A DNA stretch of 64,000 nt from positions 1 through 64,000 of the forward strand of contig NZ_LZRD01000005.1 in the NCBI RefSeq assembly GCF_001687325.1, in the 5' to 3' direction. How positions within the stretch are numbered: the first letter of the stretch is position 1; each line of letters opens with the position of its first letter. Of this stretch, positions 1-8,343 are shown piece by piece. The translations under genes and the position numbers were made by a program. The DNA comes from Streptomyces sp. PTY087I2. GTDB lineage: Bacteria > Actinomycetota > Actinomycetes > Streptomycetales > Streptomycetaceae. The notes below the pieces were generated by a model. It did no database searches. It was not told where the DNA came from and worked only from the letters and a program-made list of their open reading frames with translations.

Positions 1-241
1 CGGCCGGAGGCGCGGGGGAGGGAGACCGGGCGGGCGGCCGGCCCGGATCCGGCACGACCTCCAGCCCCTCACGGGCGGGAGGCTGCACGATCTGCGGGGC
101 CGCGCCCTGAGCCTCCCCGATGCCTCCCGGACCGGGGGAGGACGGGGAGGGAACGGTCCCGGGCGCCACCGAGACGCATCCGGAGACGGCGGTGACCGCC
201 AACCCGACCAGGAGTTTCGCGGTGATTCTGGTTCTCTGCAC
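1..241 (-). CDS. Putative lipoprotein, N-terminal part (runs off the window)
   Basis: About 80 codons of a leftward gene are visible, starting at a GTG at 241. Translation gives a basic N-terminus (QRTR), a hydrophobic stretch and a lipobox ending AVSGC with Cys22, so this should be a lipid-anchored exported protein. After the cysteine the chain is rich in Pro, Ser, Gly and Ala, like the flexible linkers that follow lipoprotein cysteines. The functional domain lies outside the window, so no activity can be named. The start could lie elsewhere because no strong ribosome binding site is visible. Confidence 0.6.
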   Translation of the reverse strand, partial: MQRTRITAKLLVGLAVTAVSGCVSVAPGTVPSPSSPGPGGIGEAQGAAPQIVQPPAREGLEVVPDPGRPPARSPSPAPPA

Positions 242-387
242 CCGGCCAACTCTGCGGTGCGGCCCCGCCCCGGGGGCCCCGGAGGGCGGGTAATGGCCCG
301 CACGAGTGACCCGGTCAGCACGGCGCCCCGCACCGCGCCGCCCGGGGCCACCGGCGTCCGGCAGTGCTCGCCGCCGACCCGGGGAGG

Positions 388-900
388 TCAGGCCCCGGTG
401 GCGCCGTCCACGCGCTCGCGCACCAGGTCGGCGTGGCCGTTGTGCCGGGCGTACTCCTCGATCATGTGCGTGTATATCCAGCGGAGATTGAACGGCTTGC
501 CCGACGAGCTGAGCCCCTGGGAGAAGTCGTCCAGGCCGAACGCGGCGGCGCTCTCGCGCGCCGCCGTCATCTCCGCCCGCCAGACCGCCTCCGTCTCGGC
601 CCAGGTGGTGGTCTCCGACACCTTGAAGTCCGCGTCCGGGTCCTCCTCGGTGGAGTAGAGGTCCGGCAATTCCTCGCCCGCCAGGATCTCGCGGAACCAG
701 AAGCGCTCCACCTCGGCCAGATGCTGTACGAGGCCGAGCAGGGTGAGCGCGGAGGGCGGCACGGACGCCTCGCGCAGCTGGGCGTCCGTGAGGCCCGTGC
801 ACTTCGCGATCAGCGTCTCGCGGTGGTAGTCCAGCCAGCCCTCCAGCATGGGGCGTTCGGCGGCGTCGAAGGCGGGTTCCGGGCGTTCGGCAAAAGTCAT
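388..900 (-). CDS. DinB/DUF664-family protein (mycothiol-dependent transferase-like)
   Basis: 170 residues. The protein matches the DinB-like four-helix bundle of the DUF664 type, common in actinobacteria and linked to mycothiol-dependent transfer or thiol protection. The metal-ligand pattern is visible: His60 in LVQHLAEVERFW, and His153 and His156 in ARHNGHAD. Starting at the ATG at 900 places MTFAERP at the N-terminus. Two upstream in-frame ATGs also exist, but this one gives the usual family length. It is divergent from the Gfo/Idh/MocA gene. The substrate is not predictable. Confidence 0.75.
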   Translation of the reverse strand: MTFAERPEPAFDAAERPMLEGWLDYHRETLIAKCTGLTDAQLREASVPPSALTLLGLVQHLAEVERFWFREILAGEELPDLYSTEEDPDADFKVSETTTWAETEAVWRAEMTAARESAAAFGLDDFSQGLSSSGKPFNLRWIYTHMIEEYARHNGHADLVRERVDGATGA

Positions 901-1043
901 GGGGTCATGGTGGCCCATGATCATGGGGCTGGCCAGGGGTTTTGCGGACGGACCGGCAGCAGGGTCCAAGGGGGCGGCGACGTATGCTGCCGGGGCGCGA
1001 ACAGCCGCGCACCGCGGCCCGGCACGGCGACAGGGAGACCCTC

Positions 1044-1949
1044 GTGAAGATCGGTTGCATCGGACTCGGCGACATCGCGCAGAAGGCGTACCTGCCGGTG
1101 CTCACCGCCGTACCGGGGGTCGAACCGCATCTTCAGACCCGTACCCCCGCCACGCTCCACACGGTCGGCGACGCCCACCGCGTTCCGGCCGAGGGCCGTC
1201 ACGAGACCCTCGACTCCCTGCTCGACGCGGGGCTGGACGCGGCGTTCGTGCATGCCCCGACGGCCGTGCACCCGCAGATCGTGGAGCGCCTCATCGACGC
1301 CGGCGTCGCCACCTATGTCGACAAGCCGATCGCCTACGAGTACGCCGAGTCCGAGCGGCTGGTGAACCTCGCCGAGGAACGCGGTGTCAGCCTCGCCGTC
1401 GGTTTCAACCGCCGTTTCGCCCCGGGCTACGCGCAGTGCGCGGAGCACCCGCGCGAGCTGATCCTCATGCAGAAGAACCGGGTCGGGCTGCCCGAGGCCC
1501 CCCGGACGATGATCCTCGACGACTTCATCCACGTCGTCGACACCCTGCGCTTCCTGGCCCCGGGCACCGTCGACCACACCACCGTGCGGGCCCGGATCGT
1601 GGACGGTCTGATGCACCACGTGGTGCTCCAGCTGTCCGGCGACGGATTCACCGCGATCGGCATGATGAACCGGCTGAACGGGTCGACCGAGGAGATCCTG
1701 GAAGTCTCCGGCCGGGACACCAAACGACAGGTCCTCAACCTCGCGGACATCGTCAACCACAAGGGGCAGCCCAGCGTGCGGCGGCGCGGCGACTGGGTCC
1801 CCGTGGCCCGGCAGCGCGGCATCGAGGCCTGCGTGCACGCCTTCCTCGACGCGGTGCGCCGGGGCGAGACGCTCAGCGCCCGGGACGCCCTGGCGACCCA
1901 TGAGCTGTGCGAGCGGGTGGTCCGGGAGGCCCTGGAGCAGGCCGCCTGA
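1044..1949 (+). CDS. Gfo/Idh/MocA-family NAD(P)-dependent oxidoreductase
   Basis: 301 residues. The N-terminal Rossmann fold begins at once with GCIGLGDIAQKAYLP (residues 4-18; the Gly-rich loop binds the nucleotide). D93-K94-P95 matches the catalytic (E/D)KP motif of sugar or inositol dehydrogenases. The C-terminal half is the mixed alpha/beta substrate domain. The GTG at 1044 follows AGGGAGA with good spacing. The last 77 bp overlap the end of the convergent lnt gene. The family oxidises or reduces sugars, inositols or amino sugars; the substrate here is unknown, and no sugar transporter is adjacent. Confidence 0.82.
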   Translation: MKIGCIGLGDIAQKAYLPVLTAVPGVEPHLQTRTPATLHTVGDAHRVPAEGRHETLDSLLDAGLDAAFVHAPTAVHPQIVERLIDAGVATYVDKPIAYEYAESERLVNLAEERGVSLAVGFNRRFAPGYAQCAEHPRELILMQKNRVGLPEAPRTMILDDFIHVVDTLRFLAPGTVDHTTVRARIVDGLMHHVVLQLSGDGFTAIGMMNRLNGSTEEILEVSGRDTKRQVLNLADIVNHKGQPSVRRRGDWVPVARQRGIEACVHAFLDAVRRGETLSARDALATHELCERVVREALEQAA

Positions 1950-3624
1950 GCGCCCGCAGCCCCTCGGCGGCGCACAGCGCGGCCAGCGCCGCGAACGCCC
2001 CGTACACCGGCCAGTCGCCGAACCGGCCGTAGAGCGTCTCCGCGCGCGCCAGCGGCAGGTCGAACACCTCCGCCGCGCTCGCGTCCGTGGCGAGCGGGCG
2101 GCCCACCCGCTCGCCCTCGGGCCCGTACGCCGCGCTGATCCCGGTGAGCGTGGCGTGGACCATCGGGCGGCCGTTCTCGGCGGCCCGCAGCGCCCCCAGC
2201 GACGCGTGCTGGGCCGGGGCCCAGCTGTCCTGGAACGTCGAGGTGGCGGACTGCGCGACGAGCACCTGCGCGCCGTCGCGCACCAGCCTGCGGCTCATGT
2301 CGGGGAACGCCGTCTCGAAGCAGACCAGCGGGCCGATCCGCAGCCCCCGTGCCCCGTCCGGCAGGGTCATCACCACCTGGCGGTTACCGCGCAGCCGGTC
2401 CTCGCCCGCCGCCTTGCCCACGGAGGTCGCCCACCCCAGCAGGGAGCGGGCCGGGACGTACTCGCCGAACGGGACAAGTCGCATCTTGTCGTAGCGGTCC
2501 CCGGTCGGCCCGTCGGGGCCCACGAGCACCGCCGACTTGAAGATCCCCGACCGCCCCGAACCGTCCGTCTGCCGCGCGTCCACATTGACCAGCAGATCCG
2601 CGCCGACCAGACGGGACAGCTCCGCCAGCCGCCGCGCGGTCTCCGGGTTCTCCCACGCCCCGGCCCCGATGCTGCTCTCGCCCCACACCACGAGGTCCAC
2701 GCCCCGGCCCGCCAGCGAGCGGGTCAGCTCCTCGCCCCGGTCGAGGCGGCGCGCGACGCTCCCCGGCCCCTCCACGATCCCCGGCTGCACGACGGCGATC
2801 CTGACCGTGCCCGCGCTCTCGGGCCGGGGCGCCCAGGCCCACATCGCGGTGACGGACAGGGCGCACACCAGGAGCACGACCCCGGCGGCCGTACGGGCGG
2901 CGGGAGCGGCGATCAGCAGCGCCACACCGGTGTTCACCGCCAGCACTAGCAGGCTCACCAGCCACACCCCGCCCACCGAGGCGACCCGCAGAGCGGGGGA
3001 GACCTCCCACTGACTCGCCCCGAGGAGCCCCCAGGGCCCGCCGAGCCCTTCCCAGGACCGGACCAGCTCGATCAGCAGCCACCCGGAGGGCACGACGACC
3101 ACGGCGGCCACGGCACGCCGCGCGGAGGGGGAGCCGCCGAGCAGCCGGGCCACGAGCAGGCCCCAGGGGGCCCAGAGCAGCCCGAGAAGGGCGGCCAGCA
3201 GCACGATGAAGACATGGAGGCTCGGCATCAGCCAGTGGTGCACGGCGATGACGAACCCGATGCCGCCGATCCACCCGTCCAGCGCCGCCCGGCGCGGCGT
3301 GTGCGCCGTACGGATCAGCGACAGCCAGGGGATCAGCGCCACATAGGCGAACCACCAGAGCCCGGGCGCGGGAAAGGCGAGCGCGGGCAGCGCCCCGGCG
3401 AGCAGCAGCGCACCGGCCCGGGTCCAGGGGGAGGCGAGGCGGCCGGCACCGGGGGAGCCCGGGCCGCCCGTCGTGGACCCGGCGCCGGTCGTGCTGCCGC
3501 TGGGCGTGCCTCCTGCGGGCGTGCCGTCGTCGGCGGAGCTGCCGCCGGGCGCGTCGGCGCCGCCGCTTCCGGAGGTGTCGGCCGCGTTCCGGCCGACCGG
3601 GAGACGCCCGCCCCGGATTCGCAT
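1873..3624 (-). CDS. lnt: Apolipoprotein N-acyltransferase
   Basis: 583 residues. Transfers an acyl chain to the N-terminal cysteine of lipoproteins at the cytoplasmic membrane. The N-terminal ~70 residues are a Gly/Ser/Thr-rich cytosolic tail, followed by several hydrophobic helices (about 75-275) and a nitrilase-like domain (about 285-530). The catalytic triad is present: Glu316 in VVWGESSIG, Lys380 in YDKMRLVPFGEYVP and Cys435 in PLVCFETAFPD. Streptomyces usually carry two Lnt paralogues, and which one this is cannot be told here. The 3' end overlaps the oppositely transcribed oxidoreductase gene by 77 bp. Confidence 0.9.
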   Translation of the reverse strand: MRIRGGRLPVGRNAADTSGSGGADAPGGSSADDGTPAGGTPSGSTTGAGSTTGGPGSPGAGRLASPWTRAGALLLAGALPALAFPAPGLWWFAYVALIPWLSLIRTAHTPRRAALDGWIGGIGFVIAVHHWLMPSLHVFIVLLAALLGLLWAPWGLLVARLLGGSPSARRAVAAVVVVPSGWLLIELVRSWEGLGGPWGLLGASQWEVSPALRVASVGGVWLVSLLVLAVNTGVALLIAAPAARTAAGVVLLVCALSVTAMWAWAPRPESAGTVRIAVVQPGIVEGPGSVARRLDRGEELTRSLAGRGVDLVVWGESSIGAGAWENPETARRLAELSRLVGADLLVNVDARQTDGSGRSGIFKSAVLVGPDGPTGDRYDKMRLVPFGEYVPARSLLGWATSVGKAAGEDRLRGNRQVVMTLPDGARGLRIGPLVCFETAFPDMSRRLVRDGAQVLVAQSATSTFQDSWAPAQHASLGALRAAENGRPMVHATLTGISAAYGPEGERVGRPLATDASAAEVFDLPLARAETLYGRFGDWPVYGAFAALAALCAAEGLRALRRPAPGPPGPPARTAHGSPGRPGR

Positions 3625-3799
3625 GCCGTGCCCTCCTCGGTCCTGCGCGGGCGGGCGATCGCCCCCGCCGCGTCGACCCCTGGATACCCAGTGTGGGGGA
3701 GGTGATCCCCGCCGGACACAGGACGCGGGCCGAGCGGGGCACGGCGTACGGCCCCGGGGCCGGGCGTCGCCCGGCAGGTGCGCAATTCGACGACAGGCT

Positions 3800-4297
3800 C
3801 TACGGACCCGGGGCCCGGCGCCACTTCTCGTGGACGGTGACCGTGCGGATCAGCCAGCCCGGCTCGGCGCGTTGCAGCGCGAAGGTGTACCGGCCGCCGG
3901 TCACGAAGTCGGGCGTGGCGCCGCCGGGCTGCCCGGCACCCGCCGCGTCCGGACCGTCCGCCGACTGCCGGGCCAGGCACATCGGATTGAGGTAGTCGGC
4001 CCGCACCTCGGCCCGGTCACCGGTGTAGCCGCCCAGGTCCTCCAGGTCTATCCGGCGGTTGACGATCAGGTGCTGGCGTACGGGGAAGAGACGCATCGTC
4101 TCCTCCAGCCACCGGGCCACCTCCTCGGCCGGGCCCTCCACGCCGCCCGCGCCCCGGTAGTCCGCGCGGCCGTCCGGGGTGAACAGGGCGCCGTAGTCCG
4201 CCCAGGCCCCGTCGTCGACGGCCACCGCGTACCCGGTGATCACCGCATCGATGGCAAGCCGGTCCATTACGGTCGCGAGCGCCACACGCTGTGTCAT
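3800..4297 (-). CDS. NTF2-like / SnoaL-like domain protein
   Basis: 165 residues, the length of a single cone-shaped NTF2-like domain. Typical features are an N-terminal helix leading to a DDGAWADYGALFTPDG segment (about residues 28-43), the central strands, and a closing GWLIRTVTVHEKWRR strand. Such proteins are small-molecule enzymes (dehydratases, isomerases) or ligand binders; the catalytic residues do not identify a reaction. A Gly/Ala-rich insert near residues 110-130 is probably a loop. The ATG at 4297 is the only sensible start. 175 bp separate it from lnt, and I see no gene in that gap. Confidence 0.7.
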   Translation of the reverse strand: MTQRVALATVMDRLAIDAVITGYAVAVDDGAWADYGALFTPDGRADYRGAGGVEGPAEEVARWLEETMRLFPVRQHLIVNRRIDLEDLGGYTGDRAEVRADYLNPMCLARQSADGPDAAGAGQPGGATPDFVTGGRYTFALQRAEPGWLIRTVTVHEKWRRAPGP

Positions 4298-4392
4298 CGG
4301 TCAAGTCTCGGTCAAGCCGCCCGCCGGGCCAAGAGGCCTGCGCCGACCTGAGCGCGGGCCATCTCCCCCCGGTGCGCGCCGGGGGAACGGTC

Positions 4393-5262
4393 TCAGCAGG
4401 GGACGACGGCGACCGGACCCAGCGCGTGCGTGACCGTCGTCTGCGCCACCGGGGACAGCCCGAGCCCGAGCGACTCGCCGCCCTTGCGGCGGCCGATCAC
4501 CGTCAGGGCCGCCGTCGCCGACGCGGTCACCAGGGTGCGCGAGGCGGAACCGTTGACCGGCTCCCGGACGATCTCCACCTGCGGATACTTCTCGTGCCAG
4601 CCCGAGGTCAGCTCGGCGAGCGTCCGGGCGGCCGACCCCGCCGCCTCCTGCCGGTCAAGCACCGGACCGCCCGCGAGCATCGAGGAGAACATCGTCCAGC
4701 CGTGGACGATCCGCAGCCGCGCGCCCGGCCGGGAGGCCGCGGTGGCGAAGGCGAACTCCAGGACCGCCTCGCTGCTCTCGTCGGCGGCCACCCCCGCCAC
4801 GATGTCCGTGAAGGCGTCCGCGTCCGCGCCCCGGTCGTCGTCCCCCTCGGGGCGGTCGTCCTGCACCACGACGACGGGACAGCTCGCCATCGACGCGGTG
4901 GCGAGGCTGTTGGAACCGATCATCAGCGAGCGGAAGCCGCCGAGCCCGCGCGATCCGACCACGATCATCGACGCGTCCCGGCCGAGCGAGACCAGGGCCG
5001 CCGACGGGAAGTCCAGCGGGGCCAGCGTCGACGGCCGCAGCTCCGGGGCGATGAGCGCGCTCCGGCGTACGGAATCGGCCAGCAGCGCCTCGGCCTCGCG
5101 CCGCCCGGTCTCCTCGTCGACCTGCCGGGTGAGCGGGCGGACATGGACGATCAGCAGCGGCAGCCCGCGTCGCACGGCTTCTCGGGTGGCCCAGTCCAGC
5201 GCCTGCCGGCTGTGCGTGGAGCCGTCGACGGCGGCGATCACGGGAAGATCGTTGGTGGTCAT
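4393..5262 (-). CDS. Universal stress protein, tandem UspA domains
   Basis: 289 residues, the standard size of actinobacterial double-Usp proteins. Domain 1 (about 6-140) starts PVIAAVDGSTHS and has the ATP-loop sequence VVGSRGLGGFRSLMIGSNS (G-x2-G-x9-G-S). Domain 2 (about 155-289) starts DIVAGVAADESS; its loop GRRKGGESLGLGLSPV is a variant and may bind nucleotide less well. The ATG at 5262 (MTTNDLPV) is chosen because the longer upstream frame runs back into the neighbouring gene. Such proteins act in the cytosol in hypoxia, dormancy or stress. It lies downstream of the ferric-reductase-like gene on the same strand. Confidence 0.87.
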   Translation of the reverse strand: MTTNDLPVIAAVDGSTHSRQALDWATREAVRRGLPLLIVHVRPLTRQVDEETGRREAEALLADSVRRSALIAPELRPSTLAPLDFPSAALVSLGRDASMIVVGSRGLGGFRSLMIGSNSLATASMASCPVVVVQDDRPEGDDDRGADADAFTDIVAGVAADESSEAVLEFAFATAASRPGARLRIVHGWTMFSSMLAGGPVLDRQEAAGSAARTLAELTSGWHEKYPQVEIVREPVNGSASRTLVTASATAALTVIGRRKGGESLGLGLSPVAQTTVTHALGPVAVVPC

Positions 5263-5336
5263 GCCTCCGAGCGTACGTCGCGGGCCGACGGCGCTCGTCC
5301 GTGGTGGCGGACGGCCGCTCGGTCGTGTCAGCAGGG

Positions 5337-6350
5337 TCAGTCGTGGTTGTGGGTGGAGGAGGTGTCCTCCGGGGGCACGCTGCGCCCGCCGTCCCTGCCA
5401 CTGGCCACGACGGCGACCAGCGCCACCACGACCGCCACCACCGCGAGCCGGCCGCCCAGCCGCAGCGCCCATCCCGCACGGGCCCCGGCGGTCGCGCCGG
5501 GCCGGCCGGGCAGCTTCTCGGAGCGGCGGGCGGGCCGCAGCAGCCGTAGGAGCAGCAGCGCGGCGATCGGGAGCTGGAGCAGCCAGACGGTGGTGCGGAA
5601 CCAGCCGTCGTACCAGACGTTGGTCCCGTACAGCAGGGTGTGCCAGACGCTGAGGACGTAGACGAGGATCACGAAGCGGTGCAGGACCCGCCAGGTTCTG
5701 GGGCCGATGCGGTGGCGTACGTAGAAGAGCAGCCCGAGCGGGATCGCGAGGTAGAGCGCCGCCTGGCCGACGGGGATGGCGATCCGCCCGGTCCCGGAGT
5801 CGTAGCCGCCGGGGACGAAGGCCTCCACGAAGGCGGTGGCGACGGCGGAGTTCCAGGCGGCCGTGTCGTGCCGGACCAGTTCGGCCGCGAAGAGCAGGGC
5901 GTGGGCCGCGATCAGGGCGATGGTGTTGAGGCTCGTCGTGCGGTGCAGGCGCTCCAGCCGGGGGCCCGACAGCGGCAGGCGGGAGGGGCGCGGGCCGGAC
6001 AGCATCAGCCCGAGGATGACCGTGCCCCAGGCCCAGAGCAGGGCGGACCAGCCGAACGCCTGGCTGAGGAAGTACATCCAGAAGCCGCCCGCGTCGGCCA
6101 TGAACGGCATCACGGTGACCGTGGAGGAGGTCTTGTTGCGGATGCGTATGTAGAGCAGGACGAAGACCGCCGCGGTGATGACGAGCGCCACAAGACCGTC
6201 GGGCCACGAGTCCCGGAGGTCGGAGCGGAGCGTCGGCCGTCTCGGCTCTCCCGGCCGCCGGGGCCCGGGGACCTGACTGTCGTCGGGCGCGGTGCTTTCG
6301 GGTGTCTCGGCGGCCGCTGCCGGTTCATGGGCGGGGGGCGGGTTCGTCAT
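5337..6350 (-). CDS. Ferric-reductase-like transmembrane protein
   Basis: 337 residues. After a Pro/Ala-rich cytosolic tail (1-50) there are about six to seven hydrophobic helices, with His residues in positions typical of b-type haem ligands (HRTTSLNTIALIAAHALL, and HRFVILVYVLSVWHTLLY). A last helix near 300-318 precedes an acidic, His-containing tail (TSSTHNHD). No FAD or NAD domain is present, so this is the membrane haem part only, like the YedZ/MsrQ or ferric-reductase-like family. The ATG at 6350 follows GAAGAGG. The start lies in a divergent promoter region containing a Crp-like palindrome. Confidence 0.78.
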   Translation of the reverse strand: MTNPPPAHEPAAAAETPESTAPDDSQVPGPRRPGEPRRPTLRSDLRDSWPDGLVALVITAAVFVLLYIRIRNKTSSTVTVMPFMADAGGFWMYFLSQAFGWSALLWAWGTVILGLMLSGPRPSRLPLSGPRLERLHRTTSLNTIALIAAHALLFAAELVRHDTAAWNSAVATAFVEAFVPGGYDSGTGRIAIPVGQAALYLAIPLGLLFYVRHRIGPRTWRVLHRFVILVYVLSVWHTLLYGTNVWYDGWFRTTVWLLQLPIAALLLLRLLRPARRSEKLPGRPGATAGARAGWALRLGGRLAVVAVVVALVAVVASGRDGGRSVPPEDTSSTHNHD

Positions 6351-6468
6351 GCGGCCTCTTCGGGGCGGGGATGAGGGGGCGGACGCGGCGGCCCCGGGCC
6401 ACGAGGCGTACGCAGACGCGTTGTTGGAGCAGTCGGGCGGCGGAAGGGGAAAGTTCCCGGCGCTACCA

Positions 6469-6484
6469 TGTGACATGGATCACA
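6469..6484. promoter_or_regulatory. Crp/FNR-type palindrome TGTGA-N6-TCACA
   Basis: The 16-bp sequence TGTGACATGGATCACA is a perfect match to the classical TGTGA-N6-TCACA half-site arrangement. It sits between the divergent ferric-reductase-like gene (start 6350) and the His-rich membrane protein gene (start about 6570). Streptomyces Crp prefers a related GTG-N6-GNCAC site, which this nearly fits. Binding is inferred from sequence only. Confidence 0.45.
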
Positions 6485-6569
6485 GATGGTGCTGGTGGGG
6501 CAAACGAGGTGAACTCCCCCTGTTTCGGCATCTGGTGCTCTTCTCGCCGGGGTGGGTACGGCTGGCACC

Positions 6570-7253
6570 ATGGCTGCCATGGGAGCCGGAACCGCACTCC
6601 GACTCGGGCGCACCGCGCTGTTCGCGGTCGTGTGCGTCGCCGTGTCCGGGCTCGGCCATGCCCTGATGTCCGGCGCGCCCCTGCCTCTGCTCGTGCAGGC
6701 CGCCGCGCTGCTGCCGGTGTGCGGGGCGGGCTGGTGGCTCGCCGCGCGGCAGCGGAGCGCCCCGGCGACCGTCGCCGCCCACGTCCTGGGTCAGTTGGGG
6801 CTGCACGCCTTCTTCTCCGGTGCCGGATCCTGGCTGCCGTCCGGAGCCGGCGCGCACCACGCGGGCGGTGGACACCACGCTTCGGGGGCGATGGGCCACT
6901 CCGCGCACGAGGTCCCGATCGGCGGCTCGTCGGATCTGATGGGGCTTCTGGCCGCCTTCGACGGAACGGCGTTCACCCTCGGCATGGCCGCCGCCCACGC
7001 GCTGGCCGGGCTGGTCTGCGGCTGGTGGCTGTGGCGCGGCGAGGTCGCCGTCGCCCGGCTGGGCCGCTGTCTGGCCCTGTTCGTCCGCGCCCCGCTGCGG
7101 ACGGCCTGGCTCCTGTGGTCCGCGACGCCGCCCGCCCCTGCGCCGCCCGCCCGGCGGCGCACCCGCCGCCGGGCCGGCCGCCGCCTCCAGGACCTTCTCG
7201 CCCTGCACGCCATCTCCCGGCGCGGGCCCCCGCTCTCCCTCCGCTTCCGCTGA
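6570..7253 (+). CDS. His-rich integral membrane protein, function unknown
   Basis: 227 residues from the ATG at 6570 (alternatives are GTG 6552 and ATG 6579). Four to five hydrophobic segments are visible. Between the third and fourth lies a loop of roughly residues 92-113 with seven histidines (HH, HH, GHSAHE) plus a Met, which looks able to bind Cu, Zn or Ni. The C-terminus is a strongly basic tail (RRRTRRRAGRR). I do not recognise a named family. The next gene downstream on the same strand is an ECF sigma factor, and the divergent gene is a haem membrane protein, so a role in metal or redox homeostasis is possible but unproven. Confidence 0.6.
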   Translation: MAAMGAGTALRLGRTALFAVVCVAVSGLGHALMSGAPLPLLVQAAALLPVCGAGWWLAARQRSAPATVAAHVLGQLGLHAFFSGAGSWLPSGAGAHHAGGGHHASGAMGHSAHEVPIGGSSDLMGLLAAFDGTAFTLGMAAAHALAGLVCGWWLWRGEVAVARLGRCLALFVRAPLRTAWLLWSATPPAPAPPARRRTRRRAGRRLQDLLALHAISRRGPPLSLRFR

Positions 7254-7264
7254 CCTCCATCCGC

Positions 7265-7318
7265 CCTCCGGCCTCTGCGCGCCGGAGGCGGTACGGGTGT
7301 GTGCCCCCGCGCACACCC
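7265..7318. terminator. Two adjacent hairpins between membrane protein and ECF sigma genes
   Basis: CCTCCGGC (7265-7272) pairs with GCCGGAGG (7281-7288). A second hairpin pairs GGGTGTGTGC (7295-7304) with GCGCACACCC (7309-7318) with one wobble. No U-run follows, as is common in Streptomyces. They could end transcription of the membrane protein gene or lie in the leader of the sigma gene. Confidence 0.5.
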
Positions 7319-7436
7319 CCGTGACAGGCATGCCGGTCCCCCGGGCCCGCCGCTCTCGGCGGCGCGTCCGGAACGGAACCGGTCACCGGAGCCGGGCGAC
7401 CGCTGCCGCGGCTCCGCAAGGACGCGAAGGACTGCT

Positions 7437-8306
7437 GTGACACTTCCTGCTCCCGCACTACCGGCTGCCCCCGCACAACCCGTTGCTCCCGCGCTATCGG
7501 CTTCCCCTGCACTACCGGTTGCTCCCGCACAACCCGTTGCCCCCGCACCACTGGTTGCTCCCGTACAACCGGTCGCCGCGCAACGCGCCGCGAAAACCGA
7601 GGCCGTGCCTCTGGCCGCTGTACGGTCACCTGCCGCCGCGCCGTCGGCGGGGGCGGCGACCGGCCCCCGGCCGCCGGTCCTCCGGGTGGCCGTCACCCGG
7701 CCGCCCCGGCCCCGGGTCCCGGCCGCCCGGCAGAACGACGGGCAGATCACCGACTGGGCGCTGGCCGCGGGCGGCGGGGACCGGGAGGCCGCCGACCGGT
7801 TCGTCCGGGCGACCTACGAGGACGTCCGCCGGTTCGTCGCCTACCTCAGCTCCGACGCCCCGGGCGCCGACGACCTGGCCCAGGAGACCTACCTGCGGGC
7901 GATGGGCGGACTGGCCCGGTTCGCGGGGCGGTCCTGCGCCCGGACCTGGCTGATGTCGATCGCGCGGCGCGTCGTCATCGACCGGCACCGGGCGGCCGCC
8001 GTACGGCCCCGGACCGCCGACACCGCGGACTGGCAGACCGCGGCGGAACGCGCCCAGCCCCGCCATCTGCCCGGATTCGAGGAGTCCGCTGCGGTGCTGG
8101 ACGCCCTGCGCCGATTGGACCCGGCCCGCCGCCAGGCCTTCGTGCTCACCCAACTGCTGGGCGCGTCCTACGAGGAGGCCGCGGCCGCAGCGGGCTGCCC
8201 GATCGGCACGGTCCGCTCCCGCGTGGCGCGGGCCCGCCGCGAACTCGCCGGACAGTGGCGCGCGGAACCGGCCGAACCCGCGCCCGGCGTGTCCGGCGGA
8301 TCGTGA
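7437..8306 (+). CDS. ECF-type RNA polymerase sigma factor with Ala/Pro repeat N-terminus
   Basis: 289 residues from the GTG at 7437, which is preceded by GAAGG with 6-nt spacing. The sigma region 2 core begins near residue 103 (DGQITDWALAAGGG, then DDLAQETYLRAM and the region 2.4-like helix). Region 4 is at about 222-272, with YEEAAAAAGCPIGTVRSRVARAR as the -35-binding helix-turn-helix. The first ~100 residues are unusual: a low-complexity chain of Pro, Ala, Val, Leu and Gln built from imperfect repeats. No anti-sigma gene is adjacent; the preceding His-rich membrane protein is a candidate sensor only by position. Regulon unknown. Confidence 0.82.
   Translation: MTLPAPALPAAPAQPVAPALSASPALPVAPAQPVAPAPLVAPVQPVAAQRAAKTEAVPLAAVRSPAAAPSAGAATGPRPPVLRVAVTRPPRPRVPAARQNDGQITDWALAAGGGDREAADRFVRATYEDVRRFVAYLSSDAPGADDLAQETYLRAMGGLARFAGRSCARTWLMSIARRVVIDRHRAAAVRPRTADTADWQTAAERAQPRHLPGFEESAAVLDALRRLDPARRQAFVLTQLLGASYEEAAAAAGCPIGTVRSRVARARRELAGQWRAEPAEPAPGVSGGS
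7446..7590 (+). repeat. Imperfect tandem repeats inside the ECF sigma gene
   Basis: The N-terminal coding region repeats units such as CCGTTGCTCCCGCACAACC and CCGTTGCCCCCGCACCAC, encoding APAQPVAPA- or APALPVAPA-like peptide units. About six to seven degenerate copies can be followed. Such arrays are prone to length change by slippage. Confidence 0.7.
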
Positions 8307-8343
8307 CCGTCGCCACGACGTCCGGCACGCCCCAGGGTGTGCC

